This document shows positions 1 through 6,877 of a stretch of 18,021 nucleotides of DNA, one piece after another. A program made the translations under genes and the position numbers. The notes below the pieces were generated by a model. That model was not told the DNA's origin and ran no database searches. It saw only the letters and a list, made by a program, of their open reading frames with translations. The number at the start of each line of letters is the position of its first letter. The stretch's first letter is position 1. The stretch is from Benthortus sp964440495 (GTDB lineage: Archaea; Thermoproteota; Nitrososphaeria_A; Caldarchaeales; Wolframiiraptoraceae), in NCBI GenBank assembly GCA_964440495.1, contig CAYTSD010000027.1, forward strand, positions 1 through 18,021. Reading direction: 5' to 3'.

Positions 1-1
1 G

Positions 2-123
2 TCCCGCGGGGGTGATTTGAACACCCGACCATCCGGTTTCTGTGCCTGGCAGGGCTGGGTGGGCGTCGGCCCTCTTGTCCTCGCCCTACAGCCGGACGCT
101 CTACCAGGCTGAGCTACCGCGGG
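2..123 (-). tRNA. tRNA-Tyr (anticodon GUA), intron-containing
   Basis: Read on the minus strand, the 7-bp acceptor stem CCCGCGG (123-117) pairs with CCGCGGG (9-3), followed by discriminator A at 2. The D arm reads GCTC-AGCCTGGTAGA-GC. The anticodon stem TCCGG/CCGGA closes a loop C-T-G-T-A-G-A with anticodon GTA, and the T arm is GGGTG-TTCAAAT-CACCC. Removing a 48-nt intron leaves a 74-nt mature tRNA. The C1-G72-type end with a CCCGCGG acceptor is typical of archaeal tRNA-Tyr. Base 1 gives a C after the discriminator, so a CCA tail may be encoded, but the window ends there. The gene lies directly behind the archaellum operon on the same strand. Confidence 0.96.
38..85 (-). other. tRNA-Tyr intron (48 nt) with bulge-helix-bulge splice motif
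   Basis: The intron sits between positions 37 and 38 of the tRNA, the canonical archaeal site. Around the junctions the exon bases CTGT pair with intron bases ACAG to form the 4-bp central helix. A 3-nt bulge A-G-G lies on the 5' side and A-A-A on the 3' side. Splicing-endonuclease cuts after the second base of each bulge give AG|G and AA|A, which restores a normal 7-nt anticodon loop. The outer helix is the anticodon stem. The inner helix is short, so the motif is slightly relaxed on the intron side. No open reading frame or box C/D element was seen inside. Confidence 0.88.
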
Positions 124-149
124 TCCGTTTTTCTTTATGGGTTTTGGGG

Positions 150-158
150 TTTAATTAA
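150..158 (-). promoter_or_regulatory. Putative TATA box of the tRNA-Tyr gene
   Basis: On the minus strand TTAATTAAA lies about 27-35 nt upstream of the mature tRNA 5' end, the usual distance for an archaeal TATA box. It overlaps the TAA stop codon (153-151) of the preceding protein gene. The tRNA would therefore start from a promoter embedded in the end of the archaellum operon. No T-rich terminator is visible between the two on the minus strand, so read-through is also possible. Confidence 0.45.
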
Positions 159-576
159 CTCTTCCCTCTTTTAGGAGGGCTGCGAGTCTTTCCAGCTCGT
201 TTCTCAGGTTTTCGGCTGCCGTCAGCATCGTTTCTAGGGGTTCTGGTTCTTGGAGGAGCTCTATCTCTAGCTGGGGTTCCTCGGATGGCTCTTCCCGCTG
301 TTTCTCTTCCTCGGAGGGTTGGGGCTGCTCCTTCTCCAGCTCTTTTTCCCCGGCTTGCTGCTTGGCTGGGGGCGGCTGCTCTGGTTTTGGGGTTGGCGGC
401 GGGGGCTCGGCCAGAGTCTCTATCGGCGGGAGCTGGAGTTCCTCCACGGCCTCAGCCTCCTCTGCCGCTGCCTCGGCCTCGACCCTCCTACCGCTTAGGA
501 TTACTGCGGCTGTGTAGGCTGCTGTTATCGCTGCGGTGATGCCGAGCCATGTGAGCGGGTCTAGGGGCTGCGGCAT
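151..576 (-). CDS. Membrane-anchored Pro/Glu-rich protein at the end of the archaellum operon
   Basis: This 141-aa product is not recognised. Residues about 8-28 form one hydrophobic helix (WLGITAAITAAYTAAVILSG), followed at once by basic residues. Residues 33-105 are very rich in Glu, Pro, Ala and Gln and look disordered. The last ~35 residues (from IELLQEPEPLE) are predicted to form an amphipathic, Leu-rich helix ending in basic residues. This architecture suggests an anchor, a flexible linker and a docking helix on the cytoplasmic side. The ATG lies one base beyond the arlJ stop (TAGAATG), so it is almost certainly co-translated with the motor genes. Inference: an accessory or adaptor of the archaellum basal body. 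No known Arl protein matches by eye. Confidence 0.75.
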   Translation of the reverse strand: MPQPLDPLTWLGITAAITAAYTAAVILSGRRVEAEAAAEEAEAVEELQLPPIETLAEPPPPTPKPEQPPPAKQQAGEKELEKEQPQPSEEEKQREEPSEEPQLEIELLQEPEPLETMLTAAENLRNELERLAALLKEGRVN

Positions 577-577
577 T

Positions 578-2107
578 CTACATCCCCTCGAAGAGCGAGG
601 TCATTCCCTCCTCGAACTGGGTGAAGATTCTGAAGAGGCTCTCGGAGGCCGCTGAGGCCGCGTAGTAGACTCCGCCGCTCAGGGCTAGGAGGAGGCCTAG
701 GTTGTAGGTTAGGGTGAACTTTGAGTCTCCCTCGACGTAGTAGAGTGCTGCTGCGCTTGCTAGGGCTGTGGCGCTCGAGATTGCGGTGAAGAAGAGTGAG
801 ACCTCTGACTGGGGGACAGCCGCTATCACTGGGAACCATGGCGCTATTAGGGCTGCGAATTTTGAGAGTATCTTTGTTAGAACTGAGATTAGGGCTGCTA
901 TCGCGACGAGTGTCGCCTGAAGCGGTATCGCTATCCCCTTCAGTGAGCCTGCGACCTGTCTACGCTTCTTCCTGTTGATTAGGTGTTTGATGGAGTAGTC
1001 GTGGACTGCTTTTGTGTAGATTGATGCTCTTGAGCCGTAGAGTAGGTTGTCGGCTATTATCCGGCTCATCTTCAGGATTAGGGTGCTTAGGCTCTCCAAC
1101 CCGAATCTGTTCAGGGCTTTATGTTGCTGGAACCCTATCTGAAGTCTCTTGTATAGTCTCTGGATGAGCTTGTTTATCGAGCCGTAGTCGTTCATCATGA
1201 GTATCTTGCATGCTCCTTTGAGTGAGCCTGTTACCTCGAGTGCGTCTCCAAGTGATTTCACGAAGGATGCGTAGTGCTCGTCTAGGTTCTCAGCCTTCTT
1301 AACCCATCTCCTACCCATTCTCCCGACTATTAGTGGAGGTATCCCGGCCACGGTGAAGGCCAGCGGAATAGGCGCAAGAGAATCTATGAAGAGGTTTCCC
1401 GAAGGTTGGAGGTTTAGGGTTGAGAGCGTTATGGCTATGGCTGCGAGGAAGGAGGCTACCGCTATAGGCGTGTTCAGGGTCTCAAGCGTCAGGAGGAGCT
1501 GGGGTTTGGCTGGCTCGCTGTGGATGACAGGGTCAGGCGGCATGGCTCTGGCTATGAGGAAGACTAGGGCTGCGAGTGAGCCTGAGAGCATTAGGGTCGT
1601 CGTGAGGAGAACCTGCCTCATATCCATCCCATAAATCATCGATGTCAGAAGCATCGAGACGCTTAGGAAGGCGCTTGAGGTTAGGAGGGCTGAGTAGGCT
1701 TCGATGTATTTTTTCGTCTTCTCGAGTGAGCGGTCGAACTCAGCCATACAGGTTGAGAGAAACTTCTCATACTCTATCTTCATGAATCCGTCTAGGCTTA
1801 CACCCATGTTCAGTGAATGAGCCAGCCTCTGGAGAAACCCCTTGACATTCTTCTCCCTAATCCTCTCAGCGACAAGAGCCGCAGCCTTATGCAGGGTGTA
1901 GTTCCATTTAGAGACTAGAAGCGATATCTTTGAGAATATTTTTGAGAGGTCTGCGAGGGCTAGGTTCGAGTTTCCAGCCATCTCTACCACCGCGCTGGGT
2001 GAAGTTGCCGCCGTTGAGAGGGAGTAGAGGTGAAGCACCAGCATCGGGTAGACCTGTTTAAGCCTGCCGCCGTTCCTTAGTCTATCTAGGAGTCCTAGAA
2101 GCTTCAT
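578..2107 (-). CDS. arlJ: Archaellum assembly platform membrane protein ArlJ (FlaJ)
   Basis: The 509-aa polytopic membrane protein belongs to the type II secretion/type IV pilus GspF-TadC superfamily. ArlJ is the membrane core on which the ArlI ATPase acts to assemble and rotate the archaellum. A soluble N-terminal region of about 135 residues precedes hydrophobic segments near residues 140-163, 168-190, 205-232 and 240-263. A long cytoplasmic helical domain rich in Lys/Arg (about 265-385) follows, then hydrophobic segments near 390-412, 418-458 and 466-490. The length and the two-part layout of membrane block, cytoplasmic block, membrane block agree with the family. The ATG overlaps the arlI stop in an ATGA, showing translational coupling. 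Identification rests on layout plus position directly after arlH-arlI. Confidence 0.92.
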   Translation of the reverse strand: MKLLGLLDRLRNGGRLKQVYPMLVLHLYSLSTAATSPSAVVEMAGNSNLALADLSKIFSKISLLVSKWNYTLHKAAALVAERIREKNVKGFLQRLAHSLNMGVSLDGFMKIEYEKFLSTCMAEFDRSLEKTKKYIEAYSALLTSSAFLSVSMLLTSMIYGMDMRQVLLTTTLMLSGSLAALVFLIARAMPPDPVIHSEPAKPQLLLTLETLNTPIAVASFLAAIAITLSTLNLQPSGNLFIDSLAPIPLAFTVAGIPPLIVGRMGRRWVKKAENLDEHYASFVKSLGDALEVTGSLKGACKILMMNDYGSINKLIQRLYKRLQIGFQQHKALNRFGLESLSTLILKMSRIIADNLLYGSRASIYTKAVHDYSIKHLINRKKRRQVAGSLKGIAIPLQATLVAIAALISVLTKILSKFAALIAPWFPVIAAVPQSEVSLFFTAISSATALASAAALYYVEGDSKFTLTYNLGLLLALSGGVYYAASAASESLFRIFTQFEEGMTSLFEGM

Positions 2108-3831
2108 GTCTCCTCAGCCTCCCAAGGCCTTTCACCTGAGAGAATCTGGTTGAGGACATTCTCAACCCCCATGTTGTAGGCTTGTTTGACGACTTTCCAG
2201 ACTTGCTGGTAGTCGAAGACCCTGTGTTCAACTAAGGCTGAGAGAAGCTCCGCCCTAAGCTTTAGCTCCCGATAGATTTTCCTAAGCTCTCTCCTGCTTA
2301 TTCCAAGCATTACCGCTATCCGGTTCTCTAGGAGGTGGCTGCTTCCCTCCCCCCTGAACTCGTGGCTATCGTTGGATGGCTGCCAATTGAATAGCTCAAC
2401 GTAGTCGAATCTTCCCTCAACTGGGTCGTATCCAACTATCTCGTTCACGCTTAGAACCCTTCTCTCAACTTTCCCCGTCTCCGGTATTCTTACCGCGCTC
2501 TGTATCACAACAGCGTTCAATATGTCTATGTAGGTTTTCGGTATCTCTATGGGTGAGCCTGTAAGCCTCTGTATAAGCTTCTCAACGCTTCCAGCGTGGA
2601 ATGTTGCGAGAACGGGTGCGCCCGTCTGCATGGCTTGGAAGGCTACGCTTGCCTCTCTTCCCCGGATTTCTCCGACGATTATGTAGTTCGGCCTCTGCCT
2701 GAGCGCTGCCTTCAGTAGGTCGAATAACTCTATGCTTGAACCCCCTCCCTCCTCTCCCTTCCTAGTTACCTCACGTATCCAGTTGTCATGTGGGACTATT
2801 ATCTCAGGTGTGTCCTCTATGCTGATTATCTTGTAATGTGGGTTGATGAAAACACATACCGCTCTGAGGAGCGTTGTCTTCCCGCTCGCCGTCTCACCGC
2901 AGAACCATACACTCATCCTATTCTCTAGAAGTATCCAGAGATAGGCGGCGATCATGGAGTCGAGGGAGCCCCACTTAATCAGCTGAACTATGCTTATGGG
3001 TTTGTCGCTGAATTTTCTTATCGTGAAGTTTGTTCCCCGCATGCTTACATCTGAGCCGAAGACTATGTTTATTCTAGACCCGTCGGGAAGGGAGGCGTCG
3101 ACGATAGGGTTCCTGAATGTTACAGGTCTTCCCGTCCGCTCCGAGAGTCTTCTAACGAAGTTGTCTAACTCATCTTGAGAATGGAATCTAATGTTTGACT
3201 CACAGCTTCCGAAGATTTTGTGTTCAACGAATATTGGGCCTACTCCGTCGCAGCTTATATCCTCTATATACTGGTCTCTTATGAATGGTTCAAGTATTCC
3301 AAGCCTCACCTTATCCATAATCATCCTATATTCTAGGGCTCTGTAGGTCTCTCTGTTCACCTTAATTTTCTTGACGAGACCCTTCTTTTTCTCGGTCCTG
3401 TATTTTCCCGGGGGGATTCCAGGGACTATCTCAACTATTTTTCTTAGGAGGCTTTTCAGTATGCGCTCTTGCTCGTCGCTGTCTTTGAACTCTATTTTCT
3501 CGTCTATTAGCTCTATGAGTGCTTCCTCGACTAGTTCTAGGAGTTTGTCGAAGTTTCCCTTGATGTGCGGCTGGATTACTATGTAGAGTGGGCGTTCTCC
3601 TAGTTTCCTCGACTTTATGTGTATGAATATGGGGTCTCCGACGGGGTAGATTATGTTTATTGATTGTCTGTAGCGTAGCTCTCTTGAGAGCTGCTCAAAG
3701 TATTCTGGCGTTGGCTGACCTCTTCTAGCTAAGTCGTCTATGTATCTTGCTAGGTGAGGGTTTTTTGAGAGAGCGTCCCAGAGCTTGGCACGTGCCTCCT
3801 CCGAGGATTCTGAGAGCATGGCCTGAGACAC
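2104..3831 (-). CDS. arlI: Archaellum motor ATPase ArlI (FlaI)
   Basis: The 575-aa product is a secretion-superfamily (GspE/VirB11) ATPase that forms the cytoplasmic hexamer powering archaellum assembly and rotation. Walker A GETASGKT is at 312-319, the Asp box (IEDTPE) at about 338-343, Walker B IIVGEIRG at 384-391 and the His box ATFHAGS at 409-415. The N-terminal region (1-290) contains the usual substrate/membrane-facing domain, including NPIVDASLPDGSRINI near 241-256. The start is GTG at 3831: AGGAGGTG lies 6 nt upstream, and the arlH stop is at 3848-3846. An alternative ATG at residue 5 exists. The gene overlaps arlJ by 4 bases and has all catalytic motifs, so it should be active. Confidence 0.97.
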   Translation of the reverse strand: MSQAMLSESSEEARAKLWDALSKNPHLARYIDDLARRGQPTPEYFEQLSRELRYRQSINIIYPVGDPIFIHIKSRKLGERPLYIVIQPHIKGNFDKLLELVEEALIELIDEKIEFKDSDEQERILKSLLRKIVEIVPGIPPGKYRTEKKKGLVKKIKVNRETYRALEYRMIMDKVRLGILEPFIRDQYIEDISCDGVGPIFVEHKIFGSCESNIRFHSQDELDNFVRRLSERTGRPVTFRNPIVDASLPDGSRINIVFGSDVSMRGTNFTIRKFSDKPISIVQLIKWGSLDSMIAAYLWILLENRMSVWFCGETASGKTTLLRAVCVFINPHYKIISIEDTPEIIVPHDNWIREVTRKGEEGGGSSIELFDLLKAALRQRPNYIIVGEIRGREASVAFQAMQTGAPVLATFHAGSVEKLIQRLTGSPIEIPKTYIDILNAVVIQSAVRIPETGKVERRVLSVNEIVGYDPVEGRFDYVELFNWQPSNDSHEFRGEGSSHLLENRIAVMLGISRRELRKIYRELKLRAELLSALVEHRVFDYQQVWKVVKQAYNMGVENVLNQILSGERPWEAEET

Positions 3832-3845
3832 TCTCTACACCTCCT

Positions 3846-4559
3846 CTACGCCTTGGCCTGAGAGAATGGTAGAACCCTTATCCCGAAGGCTGGGTCGACA
3901 TCGAAGCTCAGGGTTATCGATGATGGTTTAACGGCTCCCTTAAGCTTCGGAACCTGAAGTATCTTGATTATCCTGTTCCCTATCTCCTTTATTGAGAGGA
4001 TGAAGTGGACGTCGCATACGCTTCTCATGCGGATTAGCATTTCTTGGTCGAAGGCGTAGGGGTGAACGGTTATTATCACAGACTTCTCTTCATCGTCCAC
4101 TATGTTCCTAGTCTCTGTGAAGAAGTTTAGTATGTCTTCGGGTCTCGCATGCGTCACTAGGTAGGTTAGAGAGTCTATTATGTAGAGGTTGTATTTCTTT
4201 CTCACATGCATTGTTCTTAATATGAGTTCTAGGAATCTTGCTGAGAGCTCGCTGTCCCATTCAAGGTTCTTTACGTGAAGCTCGAATATCTGAAGCCTTC
4301 CTGTGAGGAAGTGGTGTCTCACTAGAAGCGTTATCTCCTCCATGGACTTTAGAAGGCTTCTCGCACCCGTCTCCGTCGTTATGTAGAGGGCTCTGAGACC
4401 CATGTTAAGTGCTCCATAGGTGTATTGCTGGGCCAAGACGCTTTTCCCGCTGTCGTTGGGTCCCTCGATTAGGCAGAGGAATGGGCATCTGAGCTCGCCT
4501 ATTTTTCTATCTAGTTCGGGGTTCAGCGCCCTGACAACAGGTCTCCTCTCAAACGTCAC
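3846..4559 (-). CDS. arlH: Archaellum regulatory ATP-binding protein ArlH (FlaH)
   Basis: This 237-aa product is a RecA/KaiC-like ATP-binding protein that forms a ring with ArlI and gates assembly and rotation. Walker A GPNDSGKS is at about residues 32-39 and the Walker B-type strand YNLYIIDSLTYL near 116-127. ArlH typically binds ATP but hydrolyses it poorly. The GTG start at 4559 is chosen because it overlaps the arlG TGA in a GTGA, has GGGGGTGA about 9 nt upstream, and gives the usual family length. The open frame extends 26 codons further upstream, but that part lies inside arlG and lacks family character. Stop to arlI start is 14 nt, containing the arlI ribosome binding site. Confidence 0.95.
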   Translation of the reverse strand: MTFERRPVVRALNPELDRKIGELRCPFLCLIEGPNDSGKSVLAQQYTYGALNMGLRALYITTETGARSLLKSMEEITLLVRHHFLTGRLQIFELHVKNLEWDSELSARFLELILRTMHVRKKYNLYIIDSLTYLVTHARPEDILNFFTETRNIVDDEEKSVIITVHPYAFDQEMLIRMRSVCDVHFILSIKEIGNRIIKILQVPKLKGAVKPSSITLSFDVDPAFGIRVLPFSQAKA

Positions 4560-5095
4560 CGTGTCTTCACCCCCTCGGGAGTCGCAGCGATTAGGACCGC
4601 TCTCCCATCCTGGATTGGATGTCCCTGCGAAACCCATGCCTGGATGTAGAGTTTCTCACCTGAGTCCCATAGTCCTGTGGAGAAGTCTGAGGACACGGGG
4701 TTGAGAAGCTCGCTTCCATTTCCATAGGTTATGTTTAGGGCACGCCATCCCTCCTCTTCGAGCCCAGTCTTATCATAGGGAAGCCAGACTACCCTTACTC
4801 CTCCGCCAACCTCATCATACACCAAGATTAAATCCATTTGACTGAACCTGCTTGCCGCCACCGGCGGCGACCCATCGTTCAGAAGCCCTGCAACAACTGT
4901 TCTATTGTCGTCTTGGACTTGGATTGACTCGATTTTTATTGAGCCTATCTGCCGCTGGGCTTCAGCCTTCAGTAGCTCGGCGTGTTCTGAGAAGAGTTTA
5001 CCTTCTAGGGCTAGTGTTCCAGCTAGGTATCCTGCTGCTGCGAGGCTTGCTGCCGCGAAGACCGCGAAGACAACCAATCCACCTAGTCCTGACAC
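4556..5095 (-). CDS. arlG: Archaellum stator-type protein ArlG (FlaG)
   Basis: The 179-aa product has one N-terminal hydrophobic helix (about residues 5-28, rich in Ala/Gly/Val) followed by an extracytoplasmic beta-rich domain. This is the ArlF/ArlG layout. In studied archaea ArlG forms a filament capped by ArlF that anchors the motor to the S-layer. The GTG at 5095 is preferred: GGAGGTGA lies 8-9 nt upstream and directly follows the arlF stop. An ATG at 5137 would extend the frame into arlF and place charged residues before the membrane helix. The assignment as ArlG rather than a second ArlF rests mostly on its place between arlF and arlH, because both families are divergent in sequence. Confidence 0.85.
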   Translation of the reverse strand: MSGLGGLVVFAVFAAASLAAAGYLAGTLALEGKLFSEHAELLKAEAQRQIGSIKIESIQVQDDNRTVVAGLLNDGSPPVAASRFSQMDLILVYDEVGGGVRVVWLPYDKTGLEEEGWRALNITYGNGSELLNPVSSDFSTGLWDSGEKLYIQAWVSQGHPIQDGRAVLIAATPEGVKTR

Positions 5096-5112
5096 TTTTC
5101 TCTCACCTCCTA

Positions 5113-5601
5113 TTAGCTTGAGAATGGGTAACTGCATTCGGCTCCGGTGAAGAGGGTGAACTTGACGGTGTAGTCGTCTCTTGGGAGGGGTTCATCAAGT
5201 GTTGCTGTTATCTCGATTGTCTCTGAGGGGTCCCATCTCCCATCCTCGTCCGCGTCGTTCCTGAGTTGATAGCTCCATGAAGGCGGGGAGGTGCCGTGGA
5301 GGAGGTAGTAGGCTTGGCTTCTGCTTGCGAGGATCAGCTCTGAGCGCTTGATAAGACTCTCCTGAATATCCTTGTATCCAATGTTCTTTATCCAGAGCTT
5401 GATGATGTTTGAGCCGGTTCTCCCATGAACATAGATTATCTTACAGCTGTAACTCAGCTGCTCCTTCATCCCAGCGATTTGGAGTCTCTGGATATCCGAT
5501 GCTTGGCCTAGGCTCATGAAGTAGACTCCGGCTAGGGCTGAGGCAGCTATCGTGGCGACAACCGCTAACGTTATCTCGGTCATGAGTGAGCCTATCGGCA
5601 T
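5113..5601 (-). CDS. arlF: Archaellum S-layer anchoring protein ArlF (FlaF)
   Basis: This 162-aa product has an N-terminal membrane helix (about residues 8-31, TEITLAVVATIAASALAGVY) and a beta-sandwich-like outer domain, as in ArlF, which binds the S-layer and stabilises the stator. Residues 116-127 read D-A-D-E-D-G-R-W-D-P-S-E, fitting the spacing of a 12-residue EF-hand-type calcium loop. Cys53 and Cys156 could form an extracellular disulfide. The ATG at 5601 has GGAGGTGA 5 nt upstream; a GTG nine bases earlier lies inside that ribosome binding site and is rejected. The preceding gene ends at 5607, so genes are coupled. It could be exchanged with ArlG in naming, since the two share a fold. 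Confidence 0.85.
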   Translation of the reverse strand: MPIGSLMTEITLAVVATIAASALAGVYFMSLGQASDIQRLQIAGMKEQLSYSCKIIYVHGRTGSNIIKLWIKNIGYKDIQESLIKRSELILASRSQAYYLLHGTSPPSWSYQLRNDADEDGRWDPSETIEITATLDEPLPRDDYTVKFTLFTGAECSYPFSS

Positions 5602-5606
5602 CTTTT

Positions 5607-6290
5607 TCACCTCCCATTCGCTGGGAGAGGGCTACCCGTCTCCCTCATCCCTAGGAGAAGCGTCACGAAGAGCCTGTCATCCCCTGGATTCACGGCCATC
5701 ATGCTGACGACGTAGGCTGCTGCTAGAAGCGACTCATAGGTTAGGGACGCGTGGTCGGGGAGGTAGAGGTTGTGGGGCTCAGCGTGTTTTAGGAGGAAGT
5801 CGACAGCGTCGGAGAGACGGTCTATCACCTCGCTTGGGGCAAGCTGTCTAACAAGCCTTGAGCCTAGAAACCTTAGAGTGTTCTCCCTTCCAAGAAGCTT
5901 GAGGAGGATGCAGGCGCAGGCCAAGACTCCTAGGAAGCCTCTCTTCTCAAGGTCGAGCTTGGAGACAGGTTCGAGGTTGTTATTACTGGTCTCAGACTGG
6001 AGATGGGATACCCCGGCGCTCATAGAAGCTGGAGAGGATGATGAGCCGTGATGGGTGGAGGACTCCTTCAGACCTGGCTTGTTTTTTGCGGCCGACGCCT
6101 CCTTTAACTCCTCTTTAAGCTTCTCTAAGTCCATGAGGTTTGCTACGTAGTTGAAGGGGTTCTCGAGGTTTGAGATAAGCTCCCTTACATCCATTAGGGT
6201 TGACTCGAGAGGCTCCTTTAGCTTCTTCACCTCCTCTTCAAGCTCCTTAAGCCTCCTCTCAAGGCCGAGAGACCGCTCATTCCCAGCCAT
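5607..6290 (-). CDS. ArlC/D/E-like archaellum cytoplasmic collar protein
   Basis: The 227-aa soluble protein starts with a Leu/Glu/Lys heptad coiled coil (about residues 8-35). It continues with a LENPFNYVANLMDLEKLKEE segment like the NPF-type motif of ArlC/D/E proteins, a Ser/Asn-rich linker (about 68-110), and a C-terminal helical domain (115-205). Its LLGRENTLRFLGSRLVRQLAPSEV stretch resembles the FlaD/E domain. Family members form a cytoplasmic ring around the motor and link it to chemotaxis proteins. The ATG at 6290 overlaps the end of the upstream gene and has GGAGGTGTT about 10 nt before it. An upstream start at 6338 would add an Arg/Cys-rich non-conserved stretch. Which of C, D or E it represents cannot be decided; it may be a combined form. 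Confidence 0.75.
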   Translation of the reverse strand: MAGNERSLGLERRLKELEEEVKKLKEPLESTLMDVRELISNLENPFNYVANLMDLEKLKEELKEASAAKNKPGLKESSTHHGSSSSPASMSAGVSHLQSETSNNNLEPVSKLDLEKRGFLGVLACACILLKLLGRENTLRFLGSRLVRQLAPSEVIDRLSDAVDFLLKHAEPHNLYLPDHASLTYESLLAAAYVVSMMAVNPGDDRLFVTLLLGMRETGSPLPANGR

Positions 6291-6765
6291 CCTCTCCCAA
6301 CACCTCCGAGGGCATCTCAGCCTCCCCGCCGCCCACAACCATCGGCAGAGTGATTATGAACTCGTAGAAGGGCTCCGAGAAACGCTCCTCAACCTTGACA
6401 TATCCTCTCTTCACCCTCTCATAGTAGCGGTGGATAAGCCCCTTGAGGAGCTTCGAAGCCGCCTCCTCCCCGCTCTCGGCAGCGAAGACCTCTAGAAGCC
6501 TCCCAGCCACAACCCTACACACAAGCTCCAGCCCACCCATCTCCGAAACAGCTCCAAAGATAGCGGCATCCCTAGCCAACCTCCACCTCTTCAAGAAACC
6601 AATAAGGAAACTATTGGCGTCATGAAGCCCGCGACCCGGCCTATTATACAGGAGGTAAACTTGGTCTCCTAAAGCCCTCCCAACGTTGAAGAACACGAGC
6701 CCAGTAATCTCTTTAGCAGCCTCAGATGCGAGGAACCTCGACCCAGCCCTCTTAAGGATTTTCAT
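6277..6765 (-). CDS. Uncharacterised 162-aa protein, first gene of the archaellum operon
   Basis: This product is not recognised. It is predicted to be soluble and mostly helical, with a Leu/Ala-rich central part (GLELVCRVVAGRLLEVFA near 78-95) and a basic segment (HRYYERVKRGYVKVEERF near 112-129). An acidic tail reaches the stop. No membrane helix or signal peptide is visible. The ATG at 6765 has AGGTGAT 9 nt upstream. The same frame stays open further upstream, but that part runs antisense through the archaellin gene and is rejected. The stop overlaps the start of the ArlD/E-like gene, which argues for co-translation and a role with the archaellum, perhaps in the cytoplasmic collar or in regulation. 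The role is an inference from position only. Confidence 0.7.
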   Translation of the reverse strand: MKILKRAGSRFLASEAAKEITGLVFFNVGRALGDQVYLLYNRPGRGLHDANSFLIGFLKRWRLARDAAIFGAVSEMGGLELVCRVVAGRLLEVFAAESGEEAASKLLKGLIHRYYERVKRGYVKVEERFSEPFYEFIITLPMVVGGGEAEMPSEVLGEDGWE

Positions 6766-6827
6766 ACTCCCACTATCACCTACGAATAGTATTATAAAGA
6801 TGCCTAAATACTTTTTGGATATGCTTA

Positions 6828-6860
6828 GAATAAGACAAAATTTATATGTTAGTCTTATCC
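6828..6860. repeat. Inverted repeat centred on the archaellin/motor operon TATA box
   Basis: The arms GAATAAGAC (6828-6836) and GTCTTATCC (6852-6860) match in 8 of 9 positions as an inverted repeat. They are separated by 15 bp that contain the AT-rich core AAATTTATATG. Half-site centres are 24 bp apart. The position, astride the likely TATA element in the divergent intergenic region, fits a dimeric repressor or activator operator better than an RNA hairpin, because it lies upstream of the expected transcript starts. Confidence 0.5.
6840..6848 (+). promoter_or_regulatory. Archaellin TATA box (possibly shared by the divergent motor operon)
   Basis: TTTATATG on the plus strand would place transcription start near 6870, giving a leader of only a few bases before the archaellin ATG at 6878, with a GAGG just upstream of the ATG. 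The same core read on the minus strand is CATATAAAT. That would start a transcript near 6817 with a ~50-nt leader containing the AGGTGAT ribosome binding site of the 162-aa gene. A second minus-strand candidate, CTTTATAAT (6799-6791), is close to the start codon and would cut off that ribosome binding site. Confidence 0.5.
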
Positions 6861-6877
6861 GAATAATATTGAGGAAA

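Noticed and set aside
300..500. Possible tandem DNA repeat in the Pro/Glu-rich stretch
   Set aside because: Codons recur because of biased composition; no regular repeat unit was found.
285..539. Plus-strand open frame of 84 codons
   Set aside because: Low-complexity Arg/Leu/Pro product that mirrors the Glu/Pro-rich coding strand opposite.
4560..4637. Extra N-terminal part of ArlH
   Set aside because: It lies entirely inside arlG; the GTG at 4559 overlaps the arlG stop and has its own ribosome binding site.
6291..6338. Extra N-terminal part of the ArlD/E-like protein
   Set aside because: Arg/Cys-rich and out of character; the ATG at 6290 gives the coiled-coil start and a coupled overlap.
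6686..6877. Earlier in-frame starts of the archaellin gene
   Set aside because: They would bury the class III signal peptide and run through the divergent promoter and the neighbouring gene.
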